From Dromiciops gliroides (lineage: Eukaryota; Chordata; Mammalia; Microbiotheria; Microbiotheriidae), in NCBI RefSeq assembly GCF_019393635.1, contig NC_057866.1, positions 124,867,897 to 124,931,896 of the forward strand: a stretch of 64,000 nucleotides of DNA. Reading direction: 5' to 3'. Below, piece after piece: positions 24,386 through 35,079 of this stretch. Both the position numbers and the translations under genes were made by a program. Below the pieces are notes generated by a model that was not told the origin of the DNA, searched no databases, and saw nothing but the letters and a program-made list of their open reading frames with translations. Within the stretch, counting starts at the first letter, position 1. Every line of letters begins with the position of its first letter.

Positions 24386-25283
24386 ATGTTCACACTTCAT
24401 GAAAGGATAACTGGACAGTAGTTAAGTACCAGTAAACACTTTATTTTTCTGCCCTTTTCTTCAACTACATCAACTGGAGGGAGGGCATGCATGATGGGCA
24501 GTCTTGTATCAGTATATCCTATGTCTCATAATGAATGCCAGAGTTCTTCAGAGACCTTGAGAGTGTCCTTGTATCACTTCTTCTGACCTCTGTGTGAGCA
24601 CTTGCCTTGTGTGAGTTCTCCATAAAATAGTCTTTTAGACAAACATATTTGGCATTCAAATATCTTTTATGTGGTTAGGTGAGCATGGCATGATGGAAAA
24701 TCCTATGAAGTAATTTTACCTATTTTGATGCTATAAAAGTAATTTAACCTATTTTGAGCTATAAAAAGCATAAAATAATGTGACCTCTCTGCCCACTTAA
24801 AAAAGTTTGGCCAATATTTTTTCCCTTTGCCTCTTTGAATTTAATAGTTATTATTTATGATGACAACAGTAAACAAGTAAGAGGAATTGATAATATACTG
24901 AATGGCAGACTTAGGATCTAAAAAGATCTTTACTGACTAGAATATCAAGGTAAATTGAAAAAAAATTAAATCTAATATGGATAAACATAAAGGAGTTGGT
25001 TTCTGATCAGTTGATTCCTCCCCTCCCCCCAGTTGATATAGTTGAAGAAAAGAGCAGATAATAAGGTGTTTACTGGTATTTAACTACTATCCAATTATCC
25101 TTTTTTTTTTTTTTTTGGTGAGGCAATTGGGGTTAAGTGACTTGCCCAGGGTCACACAGCTAGTGTCAAGTGTCTAAGATCAGATTTGAACTCAGGTCCT
25201 CCTGAATCCAGGGCCAATGCTTTATGCACTGAGCCACATAGCTGCCCTCCCAGTTATCCTTTTATGAAGTGTGAACATTTTTC
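24385..25283. repeat. Inverted repeat with SINE-split right arm
   Basis: Left arm 24385-24486 (aatgttcacacttcatgaaa ... actacatcaactgg) pairs with 25018-25283 (agttgatatagttgaagaa ... atgaagtgtgaacatt), once the SINE at 25101-25249 is removed. Arms are about 100 bp with few mismatches. Confidence 0.85.
25101..25249 (-). mobile_element. Young SINE inside an inverted-repeat arm
   Basis: Reverse-oriented; duplication cca(a/g)ttatcctttt at about 25091-25104 and 25250-25263. Confidence 0.93.
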
Positions 25284-26500
25284 ATGACATGGCCAGCCCA
25301 TCAGAGTTGCACTCTCTGTAGCCAAATTTGAATGCTTGGTAGTTCAGCTCCAGAAAGGACCTCAGTTTTTGGTACCTTATCTTGCCAAGTGATCTTCAGA
25401 ATCTTCCTAAGACAATTCAAATGGAAAAGATTCAATTTTCTGGCATGGCACTGGTAGACCGACCAGGTTTCATAGACATACAACAATGAAGTCTGTACAA
25501 CAGCTCTGTAGACCTTCAGTTTGGTAAGCAGCCTAATACCTCTTCTCTCCCACACTTCAGAGCCTCCCAAATGCTGAGCTAACTCTAGCAATGCATTCAT
25601 CAACCCCATTATCTATATGTACATTCCTGGAAAGTATACTCCCAAGGTAAGTGAACTTATCCATACATTCAAAAATTCTCCATTTGCTGTAACTGATGTT
25701 TCCACGTGTAGATGGTGTGGTCCTGGCTATGCAGTGATGGAAAGGTACCAGCACTAAGTTCTATAGTAATCCTTTGACCTTTAGCTATAGAAATAGCTAA
25801 AGAAATAGATAAAGGTCCCCTGGTTCCAGAAAGGGAAAAAGGTCTACAAAACAGTGACTTAAAATTTAAGATAGTAACAAGACAAGAAAAATCTGAGCCT
25901 CAGGCAGAATCTGAAGTCCCTAGCTGCTTCTTCAGCTTTGTGTTTCCTTCCTTGAGTATAGGTGACTGAACAGCTATCCTGAGATGGGTATTTCTAACTC
26001 TGGCAGTTACCTTTCCGGCTCATTGAAAGATCCATTGTATCTCAAACAATGTTCCATAGTGAGCTCCTCCTGAGTATACCTAAAAATTATTTTGTGTCTA
26101 TTTTGCCCAGTGCTAGGTCACTGTGATCATGTTAGGTTATTAAGGTGATATAAGAATTTTTCCAAGCCATTGTGTACCATGTATATTCTGTTACTGAGAT
26201 GATAAATAATGTATATGGTAGGAACAACATCCCTACATCTAGGCTAAGTTAGTTTTTCTGTGAAAAAGCAATGAAGCTGTCCTTGAGATTTAATTTGTTC
26301 AAGGGACTAAGGCCCAAGTCACTGACATAGCTTCATGATCACCTGAGGCATAAAAAGCCCTGCTCATGAAGGACACTACTGGGGCAAATGTGATGGGGCA
26401 GGTGGCTAAAGCCAAGGGAATTAATGCTACGTTTTTGCTGTATCATCTTTCCATACTATTGTTAAGTAAATTTTTTTGGTAAATGTTATATGATCTAGAA

Positions 26501-26524
26501 TTCTCTCTCGCTCTCGCTCTCTCT
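26501..26524. repeat. CT/CG-rich simple repeat
   Basis: tctctctcgctctcgctctc. Confidence 0.85.
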
Positions 26525-26677
26525 TCCAATCACAAGCCTGAACCACTAGACTACCCTATACCATACCTGGAGCAGAATAATAGTTCAGACAGCATTTGAG
26601 GCACTGAGGATAAAGTCCTAGCAGCTGAAAGGACCAGGAGAGGTCTCCTGAAGAAGGTGGCATTTGAGCTTACTCTT

Positions 26678-26831
26678 GTTTTTGCTTTTGTTTTTGATGA
26701 GGCAATTGGGGTTAAGTGACTTGCCCAGGGTCACACAGCTAGTAAGTGTTAAGTGTCTGAGGCCGGATTTTGAACTCATGTCTTCCTGACTCCAGGGCCA
26801 CTGCTCTATCCACTGCTCCACCTAGCTGATC
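26678..26831 (-). mobile_element. Young SINE
   Basis: 17-bp duplication ca(t/c)ttgagcttactctt at 26661-26677 and 26832-26848. Confidence 0.95.
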
Positions 26832-27123
26832 CACTTGAGCTTACTCTTAAAGGAAACCGGGGACTCCAGCAGACAGAGGTAAGAAGAAAGAGTATTTCAG
26901 GCATGGGAACAGCCAATGCAAATGCAAGGAGATGGGAGAGGAAGCACTTTGTGTGAGAAACAGCTGTTAGGGCAGCATGTCTAGACCACAGAGTATGTAC
27001 AGGGAAGTAGTATATAATGAAGCTGGATAGGTGAAAGACCAGGTTGTAAAGATTCCAAAAAGAGCTTATATTTTATCCTGGTGGTGATAGGGAACCACTG
27101 CAGTTTATTAAGAATGGAGGGTG

Positions 27124-27270
27124 GGGCAGCTAGGTGGAGTAGTGCATAAAGCACGGGCCCTGGATTCAGGAGTACCTGAGTTCAAATCGGCCTCAAACAC
27201 TTGACACTTACTAGCTGTGTGACCCTGGGCAAGTCACTTAACCCTCATTGCCCCTCAAAAAAAAAAAAAA
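27124..27270 (+). mobile_element. Young SINE
   Basis: Exact 13-bp duplication agaatggagggtg at 27111-27123 and 27271-27283. Confidence 0.95.
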
Positions 27271-27558
27271 AGAATGGAGGGTGACATGGTCAGAATTCAC
27301 TTTAGGAAAATCATGTTGGGAGTTATGTGGATGATAGACTAGAGTGGGGAGAGACTAGAAACAGGGAGACCAATTAGAAGGTTATTAAAGTAGCCTGGGT
27401 TAAGGGTTATAAGGACTTGAACTATAATAGTAGCTGTGTTGAATGGAAAGAAGGAGGCATCTGAGAGATATTATGTGAAAAGAAACTTTAAGATTTAGTA
27501 ATTAACTGGATATATAGGCTTAGTGAGAGTGAGAAGTTAAAGATGACCCTGAGTTTTT

Positions 27559-28149
27559 TTGTTTTGTTTTTTTAGTGAGGCAATTGGGGTTAAGTGACTT
27601 GCCCAGGGTCACACAGCTAGTGTCAAGTGTCTGAGGCTGGATTTGAACTCAGGTCCTTCTGAATCCAGGGCCAGTGCTTCATCAACTGCACCACCTCGCT
27701 GCCCCTTTTGTACCTTTCTAACTGGCTCATCCAGTTCAACAAACATTTATTTAATATCTATTATTCATTCATTCAACCAATATTTATTGAGTATTTAGTA
27801 TGTGGCAGAATACTGTTATAAGCTATGGGAGAAATAGAAAGTTTAGAAAAGACACTGCCCCTGTTCCTTCAAAGTTCATAGCCTGTGAGAGAGATCAGGA
27901 ACAAACACAAATAACTATAAGGTACAATGTTATATGATTAGTGCATATGAAGTGCATATGAAGGTGATAATTTATCAGTTTTCTAGGTTTTTTTTGTTTT
28001 GTTTTGTTTTTTAGTGAGGCAATTGGGGTTAAGTGACTTGCCTAGGGTCACACAGCTAGTTAAGTGTTAAGTGTCTGAGGCCGGATTTGAACTCAGGTAG
28101 TCCTGACTCCAGGGCTGGTGCTCTATCCACTGCATCACCTAGCTGCCCC
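27559..28149 (-). mobile_element. Composite insertion: SINE + L2 flank + SINE
   Basis: One 14-bp duplication (gaccctgagttttt at 27545-27558 and 28150-28163) brackets about 590 bp. It holds a reverse SINE with T-rich end (27559-27708), about 275 bp of LINE-derived flank, and a second reverse SINE with its own T-rich end (about 27986-28149). The flank and the end of the first SINE closely match 19918-20205. Confidence 0.85.
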
Positions 28150-28559
28150 GACCCTGAGTTTTTGACCTAGGGTTACTGAGAGGACAGTGGTACCCTTGAT
28201 AGTAATAAGGAAGTTTAGAAGAGAGTTGGGTTTGGGGTGATAGATAATGAATTCTCTTTTATGTATGTCAAACTTTGAATGCCTTGGAATTAGGATATCT
28301 AGCTCTAAAAATCTAATAATCAGTTGGTGATATAGGAGGAGAGGTTAGGAAAATGCTTAATGATGGATATGTAGGTTTGGGCATCATCTGCACAGAGATA
28401 ATAATTGAATTTATGGGAGTTGATAAGATGGCCAAATGAGAGAGTACAAAGGGAAGAGAGAAAAGGGCCCAAGACAGAGCCTTGGAAAACAGCCACTAAC
28501 AGTGGGATTGTGCTTCTCAATGATTCTTTGTCACATCATTAGAAGACTATTTGGGTTAA

Positions 28560-29275
28560 AAACTTGAGGTCACTATAAGCACAGCCCAATTTCTTAAATG
28601 TAGTCTAGCCCGTTCTTTTCTTCTATTCAATTCTGGGCCCAGTTATTGGCTATCTGTATTGTCTATCAAAAATATAAGAATTGATGGACTTGTTCTTTCA
28701 ACTCTCATCCAGCTACATATGGGGATATATGTACATATATAATGTTTACAATTAATTTTCTTGAGTGGATCAGTAGACTAAAATCTTTTCAGTAACTGTG
28801 GATGCCATTTATGGAATTCTGCAGTGTTCTAGGGCTGGAAGCCATTGTTCATCATTGTGTTAGGAATCCTTTCTGACTGTGGAAAACACTTTTGGCAAGA
28901 ATGTGTCTTATTCCTTGCTCGATATTCATAAGAAAGCTGTCAAACAAAGTGATCTCTGTTTCTGTGTCTCTCAGTGACTTTTGTGTGATTTTAACACATG
29001 CACAGGAAACACCTTTTTAGAGAACAATAATTTGCTCTACTGAATCAAATGCCTTTTTATAGTCAACAAGCAATATATACTATGAGATCTTTGCACCTTT
29101 CAGTCATTTTTATAACTGTAAAGGTGTGATCTGATAGAAAATCTCATTTGGAAAGCCTTTTTTTATCAAGGTTACATTTGATGTGTGTATACATTATGCT
29201 TATCAACATTTTTTAGAAATGGGAGAGAAGATATATGAGTCAATAATATTGATAGTTTTTAATTGCTTTATTTTG
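28560..29275 (-). mobile_element. RTE-type LINE, reverse-transcriptase core remnant
   Basis: Minus-strand sequence near 29040-29080 resembles a DYKKAFDSVEQ-type RTE motif (plus strand: tactgaatcaaatgccttttt, then tagtcaacaagcaatata). Decayed. Order and strand are colinear with 24385-25760. Confidence 0.6.
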
Positions 29276-29309
29276 GGGGGTAATAATGAGGCATCTTGGC
29301 GATGTTAAA

Positions 29310-29505
29310 GTAAATAAAGTACTGGGCCTGGAGCCAGGAATACCTGAGTTCAAATCCAACCTCAAATGCTTACTAGCTGTGTGATTCTGGGAAAGTCACT
29401 TAACCTCCATTTGCCTCAGTTTCCTAACAGCACTTACCTCATAGGATTATCTTGAGGATTAAATGAGATAATATTTGCAAATCACTTAGCCTAGTACCTG
29501 GTACA
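29310..29505 (+). repeat. MIR-type old SINE, near full length
   Basis: actgggcctggagccaggaa, ttactagctgtgtgattctg, cctcagtttcctaacagcac, ggattaaatgagataatat. Confidence 0.8.
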
Positions 29506-29539
29506 CAGTCCTCTTGAGGAGCAACCCCCTGTGAAAATG

Positions 29540-29690
29540 AAGCCTGGCAATTGCTCCTGTGGGTATTGCAGTCACAGCAGCTAAAAACCCACAAAAGAAA
29601 GTTCTTGGAACCAAAATTCTTGGCACCATCAAATGGTTGAACATCAGAAACTGACATGATTGTGTCAGTGGAAGTGACAATAAAGATTTA
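29540..29690 (+). pseudogene. YBX-like cold-shock-domain pseudogene fragment
   Basis: From 29598 the plus strand reads KKVLGTKILGTIKWLNIRN, which matches the start of the Y-box protein cold-shock domain (KKVLATKVLGTVKWFNVRN in that family). An in-frame TGA follows at 29652-29654, where the family has glycine. Beyond it the bases still align loosely with the next part of the domain, mostly with transitions, and then lose similarity. Only about 50 codons are recognisable, with no promoter and no intron boundary, so this is a decayed fragment, probably of a retrocopy. Which YBX paralogue was the source cannot be told. Confidence 0.6.
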
Positions 29691-29900
29691 TTAACATCTG
29701 CTTTGCTGCTATACCTTAAGGACCATTATTCCTTTCCATCTGACTTCCTTTCTTCTGTGTTGTCTCTCCCCTAGAGAATGTTAGCTCCTTGACAGCAGGA
29801 CAGTCTGACTTTTCTATTTGTTCCTGACACTTAGCCTAGTGCTTTACATTTTACTAAGTAAGCCCTTAACAAATGCTTTTTCATTCATTCTTTCATTAGA
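29690..29900 (+). mobile_element. L2 3' end fragment
   Basis: agaatgttagctccttgaca ... ctaagtaagcccttaacaaa. Confidence 0.6.
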
Positions 29901-30410
29901 GCACAAATGTAATTATATCACTGTCATTGGTGGGAAAAGCCATTTGTAGTAAAATTTTTACAGATCGTTTCCATTTTTCATCTGTTTGTTGTCCTCTTTC
30001 CAGTTTCATCCTGAAATATCCTTGTAATAGTGACCTTACCTGAGTCTCTTACCAAGCTTTCTGCAAACTTGTTTTCCCCTCTGCAATCCTCTCTGTTTTT
30101 AAAGTAATGCTACTCATTATCTTCCATTTCCACAATCCTCTTACAGACATGTTTATAATCTAAATAGGTCTTGCCTTTGGCTGCCACAGCTCTCCAACTG
30201 GCAAGGACATTGAAGGTTTGCTGACTGAAGCAGTTTCTATCCTCTTATAGCCTCATTGTGAAGATTGATTTACATGAACAAAACTTCCTTGTAAAGGACT
30301 CTTCCTAGCTTACTTAAATAGGTCATATTTGAGTTGTTTTAAGTGCAAGACATATTTTCTTATTTTTATTCTCTTTTATTTTGGTATTGATTTTGATTTC
30401 TACTCCAAGA
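29900..30410 (-). mobile_element. RTE-type LINE, upstream remnant (tentative)
   Basis: Plus-strand blocks such as gcctttggctgccacagctc and tgaaggtttgctgactgaag look like antisense RTE coding sequence N-terminal to the core, continuing the order 24.4, 28.6, 29.9 kb. Assignment rests on order and composition. Confidence 0.4.
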
Positions 30411-30735
30411 AGTTAAAAAACAGATTTAGACAACTGTTTCTGAAATAACTTCCACATTGTTAACCACCTATTCCCCATCTACTAAAATATAGCAATTTAA
30501 GTTTTTTAATATTAATTATTATAACCAGTGTGAAGATAATATTCATGATATAAAGGTATGAAGCTTCAATGAAGTCTAAAGGCCTTTGGCCTCTTCAAGT
30601 TTTAAACCTCAATCATGTTGTCTAATATTGTTTTTCATGTTTCCCTATATCCATCTTTGCTTCTGCTAGGTAAAACCTGTGGGCCATGCTTCCATGTACT
30701 TGCAACCTCCTTATCTGACAATAATAGTCACTATT

Positions 30736-30892
30736 AGGGGCAGCTAGATGGCGAAGTGAATAAGGCACAGGTCTTGAGTCAGGAGGACCTGAGTTTAAAT
30801 CTGACCTCAGACACTTAACACTTACTAGCTGTGTGACCCTGGGCAAGTCACTTAACCCCAATTGCCTCACCAAAAAATAAATAAATAAATAA
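30736..30892 (+). mobile_element. Young SINE with AAAT tail
   Basis: Duplication ataatagtcactatt at 30721-30735 and 30893-30907; tail is a short (AAAT)n run. Confidence 0.94.
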
Positions 30893-31078
30893 ATAATAGT
30901 CACTATTGGGTCCAAGAGAGCTGGACTGCTTACCTTCCCCTATACCATGAAGGGGCCATTCTCAACTCTGAACCTATGTAGATGGACTGGGTTCAAACAT
31001 GGAGAAGCATGACTTCAAAAGACACAGGTCAGGCTCTTTTTTATTTTAATATTTCTGACTCTTTATACCCCCATCCTG

Positions 31079-31547
31079 GGCAGCTAGGTGGTGCAGTGGA
31101 TAGAGCATTAGCCCTAAAGTTGGGAGTCTCTGAGTTCAAATCTGACTTCAGACACTTACTACTTGTGTGACACTGGGCAAGTCACTTAACCCCAACTGCC
31201 TTAAATATCCGGGGCAATCTCCAGTCATCCTGATCTATATCTTGACACTGGACCCAGATGGCTCTAGAGGAAAGAGTGAGATTGGTGACCTTGCACAGCC
31301 CTTCCTCACTTAAATCCAATTTACTGTAAGTCATGACATCACCTCCCAATGTCATGGTCCTTTTTTTTTTTTAAGTGAGGCAATTGGGGTTAAGTGACTT
31401 GCTCAGGGTCACACAGCTAGTAAGTGTTAAGTATCTGAGGCCAGATTTGAACTCAGGTACTCCTGACTCCAGGGCCGGTGTTCTATCCACTACGCCACCT
31501 AGCTGTCCCCTGTCATGGTCCTTTTTGAGAATGAAGGACAAAAAGCA
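31079..31547 (+). mobile_element. Longer SINE subtype with a second body, split by a young SINE
   Basis: The usual SINE head (31079-31200) continues into a distinct body: ccagtcatcctgatctatat, ccagatggctctagaggaa, gtcatgacatcacctcccaa, ending gaatgaaggacaaaaagcaa. The tail type suggests an RTE-mobilised marsupial SINE. Approximate flanking repeat acccc..tcctg. Confidence 0.8.
31365..31510 (-). mobile_element. Young SINE nested in a longer SINE
   Basis: Exact 15-bp duplication tgtcatggtcctttt at 31350-31364 and 31511-31525. Confidence 0.95.
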
Positions 31548-31736
31548 ACAACCCCTGTCCTGAAACCCTAGGGAAAATTACCTAAAAGTTAGATTTGGCA
31601 AGCATCCAGTGATTTCCCCAAAATGAGTGACAGAATGGTACTCAATGTGCAATGTAGATCAGGTATAGGACAGCTATTTTATATCTTTTTCACAAAAGAA
31701 ATGCTTAACACATTCAAAATGGACAGGTACACATTT

Positions 31737-31882
31737 TTTTTTTTTAGTGAGGCAATTGGGGTTAAGTGACTTGCCCAGGGTCACAGAGCTAGTAAGTGTT
31801 AAGTGTCTGAGGCCGGATTTGAACTCAGGTACCCCTGACTCCAGGGCTGGTGCTCTATCCACTGTGCCACCTAGCTGCCCCA
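31737..31882 (-). mobile_element. Young SINE
   Basis: Exact 15-bp duplication gacaggtacacattt at 31722-31736 and 31883-31897. Confidence 0.95.
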
Positions 31883-32522
31883 GACAGGTACACATTTACA
31901 GAAAAAGCAAAGCAGCAGCAGCAGCAAATACTGTCATGCTCTTCTAGAAGACTTAGACATCAGAACATGAAGGAATTTGCAGAACTGCTGAATAGGCATT
32001 TGACATTTTACTCTGACTCTATACTGTCCAAACACCTCCCTCCAGGTGCCTGTCCTCTAGAAAGCCAGGTGAGTGGTTAGACTCATCCTCTTGCTGGTGG
32101 CAATCCTCTTTGATGCAAAAACTACTTCTTCCAGTCAGGTTCATTTAGGGTGAGATGGACAAAAACCACACAATTAGAGTAACAATAGTTACGTTAATAA
32201 AGTTACATTATAAAGATAGTCTAAAAGCTGATGCTCCTAGGATCCTCTTCCTCCTTTCCTGATGCTGTCACAATCTCTGCAGTAACAAAAAGCTGAAGCA
32301 GAGGATGGAGGGTCCTGTTGTATTTCTCAGCATTTCATGGCATTTCAACCCTGGCTGAAGGATTCATCACCTAGTGGCTGGGATGAGTTTTTACATATTT
32401 ATTTAAGCTAGTCTTTAGATTTGGAAACCAGGTCTTTTACTAGTATTGTAACATAAAGCCTTGCCAGCCTGGTTTAAAAAATTTTTTAACCTTACAGAGT
32501 GCATTCTAATAATGTAACATTA

Positions 32523-32643
32523 AGGGGTAACTAGGTGGCACAGTGGGTAGAACATCTGAGTTCAAATCCAGACTCAAACACTAGCTGTGTGATCCTGGGT
32601 AAGTCACAACCCTGATTGCCTCAGAAATCAAAACAACAAAAAC
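32523..32643 (+). mobile_element. SINE with internal deletion
   Basis: Head joined to ctgagttcaaatccagactc with the middle missing; (AAC)-rich tail. Flanks taatgtaacatt and aataacataacatt. Confidence 0.8.
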
Positions 32644-32689
32644 CAATAACATAACATTCAAGAACCCAAAGTCACTTCCAAAACAAGAT

Positions 32690-32835
32690 CAAAGGATCAT
32701 AGATTTAGAAGTAAAAGGGACCTGAGTATTCATCTAGTCCAACCCCCCTCACATTATAGTCAATAAACCATTGAAGAACTCTATGGAAAACTGAGAAAAA
32801 TTGATTCCTCAAATTACCTTATGATAAAGAACTTG
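32690..32835 (-). mobile_element. CR1/L3-type LINE 3' end fragment
   Basis: atcatagatttagaagtaaa then gacctgagtattcatctagt, the same terminal block as 23268-23320. Confidence 0.55.
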
Positions 32836-32848
32836 CTATAGTCATGGT

Positions 32849-32875
32849 TCCCCCCCCCCCCCACACACACACACT
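32849..32875. repeat. C-run and (CA)n
   Basis: A poly-C run followed by a short CA repeat. Confidence 0.9.
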
Positions 32876-32879
32876 TTTG

Positions 32880-34030
32880 ATTAACTTCACATGGGAAATG
32901 TTCAAATGATGAAATAGGAGGGAACAAAACGTATTAGTCCAGAACAGTAAAAAGAAAAATGATAGTATATATATTTTTAAGTAGAAGAGAAGATATGAGC
33001 AGGAAAAGTAAAATAAAGGACAATAGGAAACGTAGGAAAAGAATATATTTCTACCTCAGTCTTCTAAATAGTCTTTAGTATGCTTTAAGCTGACTTATTT
33101 CCCTAAATACCCAACTGAGGACCAGGAAATTATTTGATACTGAGAATATGATCAAGAAAAGTGTGGGGTTTTGTTTTTTAAAATTTCATCAATGGAAAAG
33201 AGAATTAGACTGGAAATATCAGACCTTAAGGTTTTCTGACCAGATTCCAAATGACCATTTCCCAGTATGATTTCATTTCAGTTTTCTCAGAAGAAAATAT
33301 TAATTTCCATCTTGCTTCTTCAGAGAATACATTAACATAGATACAGTATTATGTTCTGAAGTCCCTGGAAAAGAGCAAAATAAACAGAGGAAGACCACTG
33401 CTATTTCCTGTTTGGTTCTTCTCTGCTTCTTGCTATTCCGAGCAAAGCAATTGAGTGTAGCAATGGGAGGGGTGGAAGAGTAGTAATCCTTTCAGAACCT
33501 ACATTGTTGCTGGGCAACTTAAGAATTCAGTGGCTAAAGTGGCAAGAGCAGCCAGCTTGACTTTTTTGTTTTTTTGGTATTCAAACAGATAGCTCACATG
33601 ATCTCTGAGAAGTTCATTGAGGCAGCAGTGCACGAATCACTGCAGGAATGGATGGCTTATTTTGCCGATGTGTTAGTACAGAGCAAACAACCTGGGAGAG
33701 AGTTCTGCACAAGGTGATGCTTCCCTGGAAAATAAATTATGCACTTGAAAACGTGCTTGCTGTTATTGCAGCAAATGCTGCTGCTTCTACTGCCACTACA
33801 GCTGAGAAACTTGCAACAGGAAGTTGAAACTGTTCCCGGGCTGCATTTGCTTATTGAGATGCCAGCTACTCCCTCTTTCCTTCCTAGGGAACTACATCTT
33901 CAGGGCAATGACACATTCCCTCCATGACACCACCTGTAAACTATGAAACTATGGTGTGACTCTTGGCATTTCAAGTATGTCACATGTGAAGTTAATCATG
34001 CTTGTTATTCTCAAACAATAGCTGCATCAC
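32880..34030. other. Unassigned intergenic stretch
   Basis: AT-rich on the left and more balanced from 33560. Open frames here are short and have no recognisable domain; I see no repeat family. Confidence 0.4.
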
Positions 34031-34039
34031 TAATCAAAG

Positions 34040-34195
34040 CTTGTATGGCATAGTAGAAAGAGAATTCTCTTTGGAGTCAGAGGGTTCATATCCCTGGGCT
34101 TGGCTGCATGTGACCTTGGGAAAATCACTTAACCCTTCTCAGCCTGTTTCTTCATCTGGAAAATTATCTTCTAAGGTCTATTTCAATTCTTCTTT
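34040..34195 (+). repeat. MIR-type old SINE
   Basis: ctttggagtcagagggttca, gcatgtgaccttgggaaaat, cttctcagcctgtttcttca. Confidence 0.75.
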
Positions 34196-34205
34196 TTCTT
34201 TTCCT

Positions 34206-34352
34206 TTCTTTTTTTTTTTCAGGCAAATGAAGGTTAAGTGACTTGCCCAGGGTCACACAGCTGTTAAGTGTCAAGTGTCTGAGGCTGGGTTTGAACTCAG
34301 GTCTTCCTGAATCCAGGGCCAATGCTTTATCCACAGCCCCACCTAGCTGCCC
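34206..34352 (-). mobile_element. Young SINE
   Basis: Reverse-oriented copy with T-rich end; flanking duplication not clear. Confidence 0.9.
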
Positions 34353-35079
34353 CTTTAGAGTTGTATCTTTTTTTTTTTTAATTTCAACTCTTAAATCACT
34401 ATGAGAACTACCTAAGATAAATACCATTCAAATTGGGCTACATGTTTTGTCATTTGATTTTTTTTTTCTATTTTGGGCTGCCTGGTTTTGAGAAGATTCC
34501 AGAGTGATGTAATTTGGAGGCACATATACAATGTGCAATTTGTATATACTTTGATGTAATTTGTATTCATGAACACAGATTCTAGAACACTTTACAGGTC
34601 ACAGGACTAAAGAACTAAGGATGATACATGACTAGCTATTTGTAAACACTATCTATTTCTGCCAAAGAGAAATTAATAGGATTCCCCCCCCAAATCTATT
34701 CAACAATCAGTGCTCAGCACAAACTTTATGTTTAACTCACTGAAGAAATTTCATATACTCTGGATAAGGGGGTATGCTCAATTATCACTGGTCAGATTCT
34801 ACTACAATGGAGATCAGTGCATCCAAACAAATTTTCTAAGCCAATAGTCTATTTATTTCTATGGTATATGAAAAGCAGAATGTCAGTACAGCAAAACAAA
34901 TGGTCTCATCAGTTATAGTTCACTATAATAGGATTTGAGCTAGAAAGTCATGCCAAAGAAATGGAGGAAATGGAAGAATAAACCAATTTTTTAAATTTAA
35001 ATTTCCCTTTCCTGTTGCGTACATAGACAGGCATGAATTGATACCTTGCTCTAAGTGCAAATAATTTAGTTCAAACTGG

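Larger units (their letters stand above)
24385..25760 (-). mobile_element. RTE-type LINE, 3' half, with insertions
   Basis: Minus-strand translation gives FTYLGSILSRNVHIDNGVDE, LTKLKVYRAVVQTSLLYVYE and LNCLRKILKITWQDKVP, the region after the catalytic core of RTE-type reverse transcriptase. The element resumes at 24490-24660 (cttgagagtgtccttgtatc, agttctccataaaatagtc). The join is broken by about 620 bp (24661-25283) that ends in an inverted copy of 24385-24486. Confidence 0.75.
26600..28520 (-). mobile_element. L2/CR1-clade LINE with three insertions
   Basis: On the minus strand near 28500-28330 it reads GSVLGPFLSSLCTLSFGHLI followed by CADDAQTYISI, a decayed catalytic (Y)ADD block. Downstream blocks (cctggtggtgatagggaacc, aatcatgttgggagttatg) parallel the copy at 17260-19100. 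SINE material at 26678-26831, 27124-27270 and 27559-28149 splits it. Confidence 0.78.
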
